A stretch of DNA of 64,000 nt from Strix aluco (lineage: Eukaryota > Chordata > Aves > Strigiformes > Strigidae): assembly GCF_031877795.1 (NCBI RefSeq), contig NC_133935.1, positions 47,701,330 through 47,765,329 of the forward strand, given 5' to 3'. Every line of letters starts with the position of its first letter. Positions within the stretch are counted from its first letter, which is position 1. This document shows positions 50,371-63,300 of the stretch, in pieces. The notes beneath the pieces were generated by a model. The model did no database searches. It was not told where the DNA came from and saw only the letters and a program-made list of their open reading frames with translations. Both the position numbers and the translations under genes were made by a program.

Positions 50371-51580
50371 CAAGAGTGACCCAGCTAGATGCTGCAAGTA
50401 TGGCAGTAAGGAGAAAAAGAGGGGATTTTTTTTTTCCTCACCCTGAAAGCTTTTTCTGAGCCACCTGAGAGTGTAATTACAATTTGAGGACTGTTGAAAA
50501 TGTGGTATAAAATACAGAGTATTCTCTCTAGTTGTTTCCCTTCCTGCTGTTGCACAATGTAAATATAAAGGAAATGCTGACCCGTAGACACCATTAAGGT
50601 GCTCTAATATTCATGGACCAAATTTTTACTGTTAGTAAAAAGTACACCACTCTCAAGATGATGGCTTTCAACACATTCATATTACTCACGGGATAAAGCC
50701 AAATCTTAATTACAATCTCATCAGTGTTAGCAAATATTCAGCATTCATACATGTACAGATTTGTAAAGTCTGAAATAAGTCTGTAGCTGTCAACAGGTTT
50801 TGATTGGTCTTCGTTACCTGGAAAAGCATATCATGTATGGTATTACTTAAAATTACCTTTCACTTAATGTCTGCAACATTTGATCGTGCTAAGAGCCATA
50901 AATAACAATGGGTTTTGAGACATTTGCCATGTTCCAACACCTTAAAATACTTTGAGCAAATAGTGTATCCCCAAATATTGTTTATTTGAAACAGATCAAT
51001 GAGATGCCCACAGGGAAGTGATTTGCTACTCTGAAGGAGCAAAGATAATTATTTTTTTGGGCTCCACCATAAAATGGCATAATTCACTTCTGACTTCTCA
51101 TATCAAAAACTCATTTGGCTATATTAACACCCATACTGTACTTTTTATAGAAAAACAGATTTACATTTCTCAAGACAAATACTGATTTGCTTCAGAATTG
51201 CAAGAGCCTGTTATGACTCTCTGTAAATAAACATGCATAATGATGAGAAAATAAAACCGCAATCAGAACACAAGTCCTTGTAGTAATACCTAGGTCTGGA
51301 AAGCTGTATGGGCATAGCAAAAATGGACATCATAGCTCTGGCGGTCCCTTTCTTTGAATTTATTAAGAGCACAGCTGGGTGTTATGGTGAATACAAAGAA
51401 GGCTGCTACACATTAAAAATGCATTACCATAAATGAATTGCTCTGAGTGGTGAAATTGTCACTGTCATCTTCCATACCCACACTGGTTTCATCTCGTTTG
51501 GTCTCCCACGTGTTCATTTTCATCCTTTCCCTTTCTTACAGTTTTCCTTTATTTCTTTCCCCTTACAATATAATACATTA
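50371..51580. other. Intergenic upstream of TBC1D15, no gene seen
   Basis: AT-rich unique sequence immediately beyond the CpG island. No coding exon, RNA gene or dated repeat was recognised. Confidence 0.5.
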
Positions 51581-51589
51581 GTTAAACAC

Positions 51590-52795
51590 CTACATGTAAT
51601 CCCATTCCTCTCTCCACTTCCTTTTCATCTCTCAGCTCCCTGAAGTCTCCAATTAACACTGGGGACTTCCTTCACTTAGCTCCATTGCATACTCATTTTG
51701 GCCCTCCACTGAAACTGTCAAGGTTTCTTTTGAAGTTCCTGTCTTAGGAGAAGCTCAGAATTAAGATTCCCATCTGTTTTGTTAGCATGTATCACAGTCT
51801 ACAACAAACTCCTTGAAGTCTGCTCTCTTCACTAGCATGACTGCCACCTTCCAGTTCTCCTCTCTTGGACTTGATCATTAGCATATTCAATCAAAGCTTC
51901 CTTCTCTTTGTAGGTAGTTGTGTTAATAAATACAGATTTATCTCATGTCTCACTGCTTTATTTCTACTACAGCTATTAATCCTTATCCAAATTAAACAGG
52001 CAACTAATGGACAAGATGGTTCTGTCTCCCTCCAGGCTCTCTTGGCACCCATTCCTCTTCAATATCAACCTGTCTCCACAGCCTACAGCCTGGTTGATGC
52101 CTTAGTCTTAGATATCTCTCTGGATTCTCTCTTTCACATTATAGCTAGCTCCCTTGCAGATTTTGCTTGTACAATAGCACCAAAGCATAGCTTTTCCTGT
52201 CTATCCACACAGCTAAACATTTTTTTCTTGTAACATTCTGTTTGCTGGCAGTGACCGACACCATTTTGATCTGTTCAGACTCCCGCAGAACGCTCTTGCA
52301 AAGATCATTCATTTAGCCCATATTACTTTAGCCCTCTCATCTAGCTCTTCCTGTCCATCTACCAACTCTCACCCTTCTCTAAGGCCCAGTGTAAAATACC
52401 CTTCCTCATTCTGAGGACGATTACCTCTGACTCTCACTGCCAAAGGTCCAGCTTCCACATCAAGTCAACTCAGTGCTAGACTCTGCCTATTATTTGTAAA
52501 ATTTTCACACAAGAAGTTGCATGGAAGACTTTTTCTTCAAGCTGACCTTCCTGGAGGGCAAAAACTCCCTTAGAAGTGCATCAAGCTGTCTCACTATTCT
52601 TCTTTGAATCCCATTCTCCCTTTTGCTAGAAAAGGTACCCCCAAAACTGGTATCTAGTAGATGATGAACTAAAATCACCACTGATGCTGCTGACCAATAC
52701 ATTGTCTCATTGTTTCCTTGTCTATTCTGTGTGTCTGCACTCATGTGTTGTTTCTTACCTATTCTTTGATTGTCAGTGGGACGGGATGAAGTCCT
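51590..52795 (+). mobile_element. Ancient L3/CR1-type LINE 3' region
   Basis: The plus strand follows the pyrimidine-rich 3' part of L3-type (CR1-like) amniote LINEs. Matching blocks in order are CTGTCTCCACAGCCTACAGC, CTGGTTGATGCCTTAGTC, CAGAACGCTCTTGCAAAGAT then CATTCATTTAGCCCA, and near the end GATTGTCAGTGGGACGGGAT. These correspond to the reverse transcriptase C-terminal region and the terminal segment usually recalled as 'attgtaagctctttggggcaggga'. It is heavily diverged, so older than the avian CR1 tails. Limits are approximate. Confidence 0.65.
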
Positions 52796-52807
52796 TATTT
52801 TTTATAT

Positions 52808-52920
52808 GATCATAAAATAATTTAGGTTGGAAGGAACATTTATACATCATCTGGTCCACCTCACTCCTCAGAGCAGGACAAACTTAGTAGTTGGGTCAGG
52901 TTGCTCAGGGTCACTTTTGC
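52808..52920 (-). mobile_element. CR1 LINE 3' end fragment
   Basis: The plus strand reads GATCATAAAATAATTTAGG, TTGGAAGGAACATT, ATCTGGTCCACCTC and later CAGGTTGCTCAGGG, the antisense order of an avian CR1 3' terminus. It sits directly against the end of the older L3-type element. Confidence 0.75.
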
Positions 52921-55339
52921 TTTGTGCATGACCTCTTGGCTGACTCAGTAACACAACTGCAGAGGCACCCTGCAATCAGCTGAGAAGTGCGATTCTCAGC
53001 TGAAGGACTGAAAGAGACACCAAAACCAGTGTGTGGTGGTTAGAGACGTGCTCACAGAAGATCCTGTCCTGAGCAAGATAAGTGCTTTCCATTTTCTCCA
53101 CTGAGGATGGTTGAAAAATCTTGTGTATTCCTGACCTAAATGAGGGTTAATGGCTGCTTTTCAACAAATCTGGTAATTTAAGGGAAAGACAGTTCAAGAG
53201 ACTGCCATTCAAATTTGCTTATTTACCTGAGTTAGAGACCAAGCTAAAGAATCTTGCACAGCAGGATCTTGTTCCTTTATGAGATTAAGGTACTATGGGA
53301 ATACTACCACTACTAAAAGTTTCTTCTTTCAGTGTTTTTATTGCTAAAAACATGCTAATTAACAGTTAATTACAGTGTATCTGTAGGCTCACTGAAAGCT
53401 AACCTGTGGTCCTCTGTGCATTTTCCCTTAAGTTTCAAGCATTCCTGTATTAGGTTGTATGGTCACCCAATGAGAACAGAAACACTGAGTGGGAATTGGA
53501 GAACACCAAGATGCAGACTCCACATAAGATGTGAGCAAGTGAGGAACAGCTACTGTACACCCCTAGTGAGGGAAGAAGGGGTTTAACACAATGGGTTTAT
53601 GTATCTATACGCAAAATCAGAGCTGCTTTGCCAAACATGGAACTATGATTCAAAATAATGTCAGAAGTGCTACTTCAGAAGAAGGATGGGAGAAAAGGAT
53701 CACTTCGCAGGGGACAGGCTAACACAGAGAAACTCAGAATAAATTTTTGAGAGAGATGGAGTTGTGAAAATACCCAGGAAATAGTGTATTATTTATAGAC
53801 TGATTTTCTTAAACATTTTAATCTAGATAAAGATCATATAATTTGTTAGGACTGGTTATTGTTGCCAGACCTGTGCTAAGGTAATCACTGTTTGTATTAG
53901 GGAGTTACAGCTCAGAACCTGATCAAAGAGACAAAACTATCCTCCATTATTCTTTAAGAGAAGCAGCAGCTGGAGCTTTGGGGACTAGACTTGGAGAAAA
54001 GAGATAGAAGAAAGGTGCAGCTTTTTAAAAATCATTGACCATCAAATACTTGAACATTCCTGATGCTCAAAGAAGCCTGAATGCTTATAGAAGCATCATG
54101 GAGTTCTGGATAAGCCTTGAGCAAAAACCACAGAAGAAAAATGACCTAAAACCTTATGTTTAAAACATTCCTGACCTTTGGATCTTGAGTTGTGCCCAGC
54201 TCTACTCAACATGCAGTTCAAAAGAGATTAGAATAAGGAAAAGCAGCTCTCGCCGTCTTCAAACATAGACTTGAAAATATACATGCAGATAGGCCCATCG
54301 TTTTCCGAATATACAGGTACACTGCAAAAGCAACACATAAGTGACTCTGAAAGATAGCTTTACAGAGAAACTTTGTATACCAATGGAAAAGTGGTTAGAA
54401 ACATAACATTTATCTTTAACTAAAGATATTTTAAAGCTTTGATTCCCAAGAATTTCTCAAGAAGCACCGTAACAGGGGAAGAGATAGCCTTCAGTGTCTG
54501 TGAAACAAGCCTGAGATAAAAAGCTTGCACTCTTGTACAACCAGATCAGGGAGCAGCACAGCATTACCTGAATGAGCTGTCAACTAAGTAAAGAATTAAA
54601 AGATAAATCCCATTTGTACTACTGCTGGACATCATTTAAAACATTTCCAAAGGTAATAACGTTTTGTTGGAAAACATCACTGGCATACGCAGTACCAAAG
54701 TACGTGTGTAAAGCCTTAAACTTTTGTCATTTATTTAAAGCATTAAAATTCAATACATTTGTTTCTTATCTGGCCTTAGGACCACTCCAATCCTTGGGAA
54801 TCATCCATTACGCCCAAACACAGGTATCAATCCCACTGAATTGCACCCCTGAGTTTGAAATTAATTCTAAGTGGTATTTTTCACACAACAACCAGGCATG
54901 TTCTTTTTGTTTCACAGATAAGTCTTCTCTCAGAGGTGCCTTAAAATCAAACTTGAGACTTCTCAGGCTTCACACTGAAACTTTCCTTTGAGAGACATGT
55001 GCTCAGTGTAGTTCCCTTCTCCTTCCACCAAACATAGGAAAGGAGTTTCTGCTCTAAGGTTCTTCAGTGAATGATCAACAGGTCCTACAGGACTCTTCCT
55101 GGGTCTCCCAGTCTTGCTGTGCTGCTCTCAGCATGCCAGTTGCCACTTGTCTCACTGTCAAGACAACAGGAGTGTTTCAGAGAGATCTCAGTCCCACAGA
55201 CCAATTTACTCCATGAGATGCGTGACCACCTTCTAGATAGTTGCCCAATCTTCTCGTTCTTTCACAAACTATCATTGCATAAAAATGAGCCTATCATTCA
55301 AGATGGAGAGCAAAATGACTCTTTGCTATCAGGTTGCAA
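52921..55339. other. Intergenic, no gene seen
   Basis: AT-rich sequence between two CR1 tails. It includes an open frame of 139 codons at 54,572-54,991 with no recognisable domain and ordinary AT-rich composition, which I treat as chance. Confidence 0.5.
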
Positions 55340-55990
55340 AATCACAGGATCACAGGAAAGTTGAAGTTGGCAGGAAGCTTTAGAAATTGTCTAGTCCAAC
55401 CCTCCTGCCCAGAGCAGATTGCTCAGGCCCTTGTCCAGTTTGAGTTTTGAGCATCTCCAAGGGTAGAGTCAAGCTGTGCCCAGCATTTGGTCACCTTTGG
55501 AGTGAAAAATATTTTTCTTATGCTTAAATAGAATTTCTTGTATTTCAGTTTGTGCCCATTTTGTTTTGCCTTTTCACGGGACACCACTGAAAAGACCAGC
55601 TCTACCTTCTTTACTCCTTCTCATAACATTTTTAAATGTTGACAAGATCCTCTGAGCCTTCTCAAGACTGAACAGTCCCAGCTCTGTCAGCCTCTCTTCA
55701 TATGACAGATGGTCCAGTCTCCTAATCATCTTTGATAGCCCTTCACCGGCCTCGCTCCAGGATGTCCATGTTTGTTGTACTGGGGAGCCCAGCACTACAC
55801 CCAGCACTCCAGAAGTCTCTCACCAGCACTGAGGGGAAGGATCACCTTCCCCAGCCTGCTGGCAGTGCTCTTCCTGATGCAGCCCAGGGTGCCACTGGCC
55901 AACTTTGCTGGCTCACCACCAGCTTGTGCACCAGGACACTCGGAGCCTTCCGTGCAAAGCTGCTCTCCAGCCAGTCAGTCCCCAGCCTGT
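55340..55990 (-). mobile_element. CR1 LINE 3' region, about 650 bp
   Basis: This is the longest and clearest CR1 copy. The plus strand runs through AATCACAGGATCACAGG, TCTAGTCCAACCCTCCTGCC, TTGAGCATCTCCAAGGG, CAGTTTGTGCCCATTTTG, GGGACACCACTGAAAAGACC, GACTGAACAGTCCCAGCTCT, CAGCCTCTCTTCATATGACA, GTACTGGGGAGCCCAGCACT and CAGCCTGTA, all in CR1 order, so the element is on the minus strand. It stops abruptly at the LTR-like sequence that follows. Confidence 0.92.
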
Positions 55991-56845
55991 AATGGTTATG
56001 AGGAACTGAAGGAGTTAATGCATCAAACATTCATTGACACAGAAAATCTCAAGGACAAGTTGTGGCCTTTGTGTTTAGTCTAAGGAACAAACTATCAGCC
56101 TAGGGAGCGCAGAGTGCATCAAAGGGTGCACAGTTCCACTCCCTTGCGGTTATATTGCCACGTTCCCTAGATAAGCCTCAAAGTGGGGACACATTGAGTA
56201 AAACCATATGCTCAGGTTAATGCCTGCACTTTAATTTAGGAGCTTGATAAATTATGTAGGCCTTGCTAACAACTGTACCCTTGCAGAAGAGCTAAAAGAC
56301 TCTTAAGAGAAACACCCAGCACCAGATGGAGTCAAAGGCTGGATAATTGCCCAATAATCAAAAACTGGGGGAAAGATAAAGGTGACAGGGGGAGATCACG
56401 ACCACCAGCTCAATTGGACAAAAGGATTAAAGCACCCCATTCCCCCTCAACACATGCACAGAACCCATGCTCCACCTTTTCCTTACCTCTCATGCTAATG
56501 AGTTCATGGATTACCTGCCTCTGTCTAGTATGCAAAACAGCCAATAAGATGAACTTAAAAAGCAATAGAAAACTCTGCTGGGTGTGCACCCACCCAAGAT
56601 TACCAGACCTGAGAGAATGCTAGAACCTGGGGTGGTGATCTGGATTGACTCCCTCTTTTTTTCTTATAGATTTATCAATAAGAGACCACATCACTTACTA
56701 TCCTTTTCCCAGTTTAAGTTGTTTCTACTGCAAGTAAAACATTTTAATAGGTCATTTGGTGTCATTTCACCTTAATTTAACCTGAGGGGATCATGAAACC
56801 TTTATGACTCCCTGGCCTCCCAGTCCAGGTCATACCAATACAGTG
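55991..56845 (+). mobile_element. Probable endogenous retroviral LTR
   Basis: This replaces the CR1 sequence abruptly and has promoter-like organisation: a CCAAT box (AGCCAATAAGATG, about 56,539) followed after a short gap by TTAAAAAG, then a block CTGCTGGGTGTGCACCC. It ends CCAGGTCATACCAATACA. The style resembles avian ERV LTRs, but I cannot name a family, and the exact ends and target duplication are unresolved. It could be another repeat type. Confidence 0.45.
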
Positions 56846-57082
56846 CATTACATTATTTCAGTTTACAAACTGAATGTTGCACAACATAAGTTCCATAGGC
56901 TGACATATTGCTAGCAGGTTCCTCTCTCTTCCCCATAAACCCGTTAAGAAAACAATGGGGCAGGCTGCAGCAATATGCTTAAGTCCAACCCTTTGCACAC
57001 TACACAGATGGGAATCTATGGAGAAGGGCATCTTCAGCTTGGTGGCTTACTCTTCATTGGATTTTAAGCAGCCAATTGCTCT

Positions 57083-57381
57083 ATAAGGCATCTTCTGCCA
57101 CATAAAGGCAGTCACAGCACCCCAGCCAGCATCAAGTGCACAACCAGAAATTGTTCCTGGCTTTCCTGCAGTTTCTGTTGCTGTCACAGCTGCAAGCGTA
57201 GCTATTATTGCTATGCCAAGAGCAGCAGCAGCTGCTATTGTTCACACAGCTATTTCAGCAGAGTTCCAAGATCCATTCCTGTATTCAAAAGTGTCAGCTG
57301 CCCACATGCTCAACCACATGAAAACCTGGACCGCACATGACAAGTGCGGATTCTGTCAAGTCCTTCCATCACAGGCTTAAT
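57083..57381 (+). other. Open, alanine/valine-rich stretch of unknown nature
   Basis: About 99 codons are free of stops and rich in GCA/GCT, with a core reading SVAVTAASVAIIAMPRAAAA. The complementary frame (minus strand) is also open for about 64 codons and reads as a hydrophobic alanine-rich segment. There is no ATG near the start of either frame and no domain I recognise. It may belong to the internal part of an old retroelement next to the LTR-like block. Not called as a gene. Confidence 0.2.
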
Positions 57382-60300
57382 TTGTACAAACAAAAACCCC
57401 ACAGCAGAGAAACAATGATAAACAGTGCCAAAATATCTTCCCCTTTGACATTTTTTTCTGATCACAGGAAATCAATATATTCCAAGCCTTGCTTGGACAG
57501 ATGCAACCCACAGTTTTTCTAGGCTAATCCAGTCTGTCAGATTATGAGAGCCAACAGTAAATGTGGTGTTTTCCTGGACTCTGGGTGCAGCAGGACACCA
57601 GGAGAAAGCTGCAGATCAGGCTTCTCTTGAGTTCCTTGTATTCTAAGAGGTACCAGACCTCAGCGTGAATTATATTATAGACAGTAAAGGAGGTATCCCA
57701 GGATTTGTCACATGCTCTTGTTTTCCACATACAAGAGGAAAAGGTAAAAGAAAAATCCTTCTGTCCCACTCCACAATTAGGAGAGCAGGGGGTGGAAATC
57801 AGGCTCTGGCTGATTCAGTTCAATTCTTCATTCAATTAAGTAAGCCTGGGGTACTGACCTACAGTCAGCCTTGCTGTGTAATCATTAGCATGCTCTTTTA
57901 TATATGGCCCATACCATTTAAAGTTTCTCAGACTAATACCTAGATGCAGCATGGGACACAGCACAGCCACTCCAAGCAGGCAGCACGTAAATATGATTTA
58001 ATGGGCAGAAGAGGACTTTACCTAGATGAAAGCTGTACTGTGCCAGTTGTTCTCGAGGCCAGAGCTCCTTATGCACCCTGGCCTAATTTATTTGCCAGTA
58101 AAAAATGTAGCCTCTGGGACCAGTTTGGATTTTCTCTACTTACTAGTTATCTCTACCTCAATGTAGAAACTGAGAAATGAAGATATGATAGGCTTTCTGT
58201 TGTTCCTTTAAGAAAACAAAAAAATCTAACCTGCACAAGCAGAGCATGCAGGTATAGTAACATTCCACGCTTGGCTGCCTTCTGCCGCAAGGTTAGGCAA
58301 GGATAGAGACAAAGAAATTAAGTACACACAGACTGAAATTAGAAGGAAGGAAATCCCATTCCCCAGCAGCATTTATTTGTATTTAGAGTGTGAAGGCATG
58401 GAGATGTAACAAGACATCAAGCTAGTACACTGGATGAGGAGCTTTCTTCAAGTATTTGCACTATGTCACATCTTGTATACCCATGACCACAGCTCTGAGT
58501 TCCTGTCTGTGAACCTGGTATTTTTTAATCTATGCATATTAAGTATTAATAGAATCCCAGAATATGAAACAGCCCCAAACATACAAGATTTGTCATAAGA
58601 AAACATTACAGTTGGTACAATTGATCACAAGTTTACAATAGCTTTGTTCTCTCAGTGGGACAAGAAATTTTTTCAAATATAAAAGAAGCAGAGCAACATG
58701 AAGTGCTCCACATTTGTCATGCAACAAGAGATTCATGATTGCATCAGCCTCCACAGAGAGTAGTTGGAAGCTATCCGAGAGTGATGACTAAACAGAAACT
58801 GATCTGTTGTTTGCCGACTGGCACAGACTAGTACTGCCAGAGCTAGGAACACAGAAAGCTAAGACCAACAGTAGTAACCCCATCACTTCACATATGCATT
58901 ACACCACCACTAACAGGCAACATTTCCTGGAAAGAGCAGGAAACTAGTGAAGCAATTGTTTTATGGTGGGGGCAGTCAATGCTGTATTTCATCCCAGCCA
59001 TGCAAAAAGCAATGCTAAGGATGGGTCAGGGTTACTAACACAATACTTCCTTCCTTCTCTTAACATACCATCACAATCCACTTCAGAGTCTGATCACTCC
59101 ATTTCCCATACAAGGCAAAATCCCCAAGTCCCTGAAAAAGAAACGGTGTCCCATGGTGCCTAGTATTCACATACTGAAAGGATGGTCAAGATTCCTTGAA
59201 GGCTTCAAAGTACAATTTAGTGTCATTTTAAGCCTCAAACCAACTTCTCTAACCAGTATGGGCACATCTTACAGTTGAGGATTGTTTTGCAATTACTCCA
59301 CATCACAAACCAACACGAGAGTAGACTGGCCATCAGAGGTGTATTGGATACTCTGCTGCCTCTTGCTATTTAAAACATTCACCATCGGACTCCAACTCCA
59401 GGGTGTAACTGCAAGCAGCACACTTGATCTTCACCATTTAATGTAGTCCCTTTAAAGAGATGCTGACAGACTTTGGAAAGACAATCTTTGAAGGAACTAC
59501 ATTTACTCTAAATAGCTTGTAAGATTTTAGTTTCTTGGCCAAAAAATTCTCAAATAGAAAATACACTTTCTGACAAAGATAGTAGGATATAGCTAGACTT
59601 TTTAAAAAGGCAAGTGAAAGGGCTAAGAACAGCCAGAGCAGGAACTGTGCAAACTCCTCTTATCTTGCCCCGCTTTTCCTGTTGCTTGCTGTTTTCACTC
59701 ATAATGTCCATTCAGTTCAACTCCACAGCATCAGCTGAACAGCATTTTTCACTAAGGAAGTGCACACAAACATTCACTGTGGAAGTAGGACATCAGTAGG
59801 ATACAAACACGTAATTGCTGGAAAATTCCCAGCCTTGAGCCTTGGTTCCATGTTTGACTTGGTTTTGCTGCTCCTTTAGCATACAAGCAGCATGCCTGGG
59901 GCTACCATTAAACTGGCAAATGTGGTTCAACAGCAACTGCTTCTTCTTCATGAACTGTTCTAGACTGCCAAAGCCCAGTTTTAAGAATCAAAGCTGCATT
60001 TTGATGGGTTCCTGCTCACACTACTGTCTCCGGGGTATATGCTAGCATAATGCAGAGCAACCTCACTCAGCCTGGTTTGACACCTTAAAGCCATCTTTCA
60101 TCACATCATACTCAGATGGGTTCAGAAATTTGTTACTGTATTTGTAACATACTGCCGTCTCAGTTTTTACCAAATGTCTTTGTAAGCCAGGCCACTGCCC
60201 CCAACCTCCAGTAATTTTCAGGGTCACTTTATTACAGATTGTTCATCAGGTTACAAATTCTATGACTTATATTTTAGTAAGACAACAATTTTCAGATATA

Positions 60301-63300
60301 ACAGTAATAAGAACTTCCAGCTCTGTTTTCAGTACACATTTTTTCCCCTTTCTATTGATCCATTTCCACTTACATGCATTTTCACTTCTAATATTTGGCA
60401 TTGATAGAATAACAGTCATGCTAAAGTTCTTGTTTCCCTAGCTGACTGATCATTTGGAATTAACTTATCACAGAACTATCTTCATGTAAATGCACTGGTA
60501 TATAAAATAGTCTTAAGACATATTTAAGAACTCCAGCTGCAGCAATGCACTGGGAAACTTAAGGTTTGTGAAGCCTCTGCTAAATACTGTTTTAAAATGT
60601 TTTTTGGTTTTTTTTTTTTTCAAAATTTCATTTATCCACAAATGCCAAATAGCATATTCCTACAACATTTGACAACATCAAGTTAACAGATATTAAAAAT
60701 GCTGTGTCCTTTTCAGTGTTGGCTTTCACCCTGCTAACATTTTCTCCTGGTTCAAAGAAAAGTATTCTATTTTATTGAGCCTGGTAAGTTCAGTGAGCTT
60801 ATCTAATGAGAAAAATCCAGTAAGACAATGATTATAATGATCAAATAGCACTGACAGCACTTAAATCTTTATGTATCAAGTGCTTTCCTATTCTCTTTCC
60901 ATTAAGAAAAGCCTGATAAAGCAGTTTAAGTTTCCTGTTCTGAAAAGAGAAACTACTTGTTCTCTTCCACTGTGAATCCCAAATTTGTTGACCTTTCGGA
61001 ATGGAGTGATAGCTTGAAAAAGGGTCTGCAATATAACAGTTTCAACACCTCAAAAGATATGTTACATGAGTTTGGATGTGTCACAGGATATCAACTACTT
61101 GGCAACAGATGAGAAAGTAGTCCTTGCTCTCTCCAATCCTCTCAACTTGGATTTCTTTTAAGTCCAATATTCAAGAGTCAGGAGTCAGGTACCAGAGGTA
61201 ACAAGGACTCACCATTAAACTTCCAGTATTCTGTCTTCACTGGTTTGGAGGCAGGATATAACAATTGCTGGAGAAGATTGTTGCAATACTGCTACTCACC
61301 ATTCTTTGTTGTCATATTTTCAAACTGCATTGCTTCTGGGTGACCTATCATAAAGTATTAAAACCCCTTGCAAGAGATTAGTGAGACTAGATACACTGAA
61401 AAAAAGAAAGATTTGCTGAGAAATAAGCTCCTCTTGGAAAAAAAAAAACCACCAATGTTCTCAAACTGAGGAGAACTGGGTATTACTGCTGTAGTACCTA
61501 TCACTGTCTAGAAGAGCTAGAGAAGCAAGCAGAGAACACGTATGTTTCCTGTAGTAGTAATTCATTAACAATGACAATCAGTGCAGCCAACAAACAGGAA
61601 GAGAGGGACAGAAGCCCTCTTTTCACATTCACTCTGCAGCTGCATCAGGTCATGCTGCTTGCCCAAGTGCACAAAGGAGTGGAAATAGATGGAAACAATT
61701 ATTTTTGCAGTCTATCTTTCAACATCCTGGTATTGAATAAATACAATCAAAGCTCCAAACTGTCCAGTGGAATATGAATGAGTACACAACTCCTCCCTAC
61801 AGTCACTGACATTATTTTAGGGCTGTAGAACACGGCAGTCAATTGAAGGTTTTGGCCAAGTTTGGTAAACTTAAGTCTTGGGAAAAAATTAAGAATTGAA
61901 AGAGATCAGCTTGAAATAAATTTTGATTTTGAAGTAAAGCAATTTATCATTTTTGTAAGATTAGAATAAGACTTTCTCCAAGCCAAAATATTTTCAATTA
62001 TTTTGGACAGACTAATACCTTTGTCATAGTGGTGACAGTTTCATAGATTCTCACTTTTCAAGCCATTTCAAGACAAGAAACATTGCAGATTCTCCATAAC
62101 TCCCAAAACAGTTTCTCCATCTCATTCTGCTCAATAGAGCGGGCAATGACAGTTCCACAAATGCAAGAGGGATGAGTATACACGGTTATCTGGTAGAAAA
62201 AACCTAAACTCAAAGGGCTACATCACCAAGATGCACAACTTTGTCCTAAATAAAGGAAAAATGCTGGTGTTGAGCAGAATTCCCCAAAGAGTAGCATGAG
62301 CAAGTGCTCAGCACCATTAAAAGAGAGTTAGTTTTAGGGTTGTCTTTGTTGAGCTTGTGCAGCAGCTAGAGCCAAGGATCTCAGTATTCATCTGCAGCTT
62401 CTTGACACAACTGTAATGAAAGTTATCCTCACTGCAAGATACACTTTCCTGACTTGTCAGGAAAAAAATTCCTAAGGCTTGATGCAAATTAAGATTAACA
62501 AAGTCAGTTAACTGTAAATAGCTCATAAATTAACATATTATAATCAAGTTTTAAGTAGGTTAGTATTGTGTCTGACAGACTGTTCAGTTAGTTGTATTAT
62601 CTTTAGTGAAGCAAAAGTGGTAATTCACCGAAGTGAAAACAACCTAGGAAGTAACCTTAGGAAAGTCCTGAACTAGGCAACTACCACTGCCAAAAGGACA
62701 CGCTAGCAACTCCACCAAGAAATGGTTAACTCAGCACCTCACTCAGCAGCCCATACCAGCACCTTCAGTTTTACCAGCACCTTCAGTTCTTCCCACTTGT
62801 CTTTTTCTACTTCTCCTTTCACAAAAACCATCAAAAATAAGAGGTGGCTGGCTCCAACTCTTATTCCCATACTCTACCATTTATAACACTTAACTACTTT
62901 CAGCTTGTTGAGATTCCTGACCTTACTTGTCCTGAAGCAAAACTCCCGTTCCTCTTACCTTCTTTAAACTGCTTTTTCTGACAGCATCCAACATTTTCAG
63001 AGAACTCCATTTGAGCTCCAACCACCTTCTTTGACCTCATACCTTTTTGCAAAACTTTTTTCATCTGGCTTGGAATCTCAAGTAGAAATGGAATTACTAG
63101 GTTCTTCAAGAGCTGTAGGCAGAGATACAAGTTAAACACCTAGAATAAAAGTGGCAGGATAAAAAGGGCTAAGAGGTACTTTTTAATGTGGTCGTAAGAA
63201 TGCCTGTCAACAATGTGTGAACACTGAAGAAAAGCATGTAATCAAGGCAACAGTTAATCACTTGACTGCTTCAAGAGACCAGCCAATACAGGTCATCCAG

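Noticed and set aside
48963-50459. Open frames of up to 246 codons on both strands at the TBC1D15 promoter
   Set aside because: Same cause: CpG-island composition. All frames overlap one another and none has homology. Only MAAPPSGK of exon 1 is supported.
54572-54991. 139-codon open frame on the plus strand
   Set aside because: No recognisable domain, no splice-linked neighbours, and ordinary AT-rich composition; a chance frame is the simplest reading.
62900-63139. Minus-strand frame considered as a last exon of RAB21 or another neighbour
   Set aside because: It does not match the RAB21 C terminus, which ends in a double-cysteine prenylation motif, and it has no convincing acceptor.
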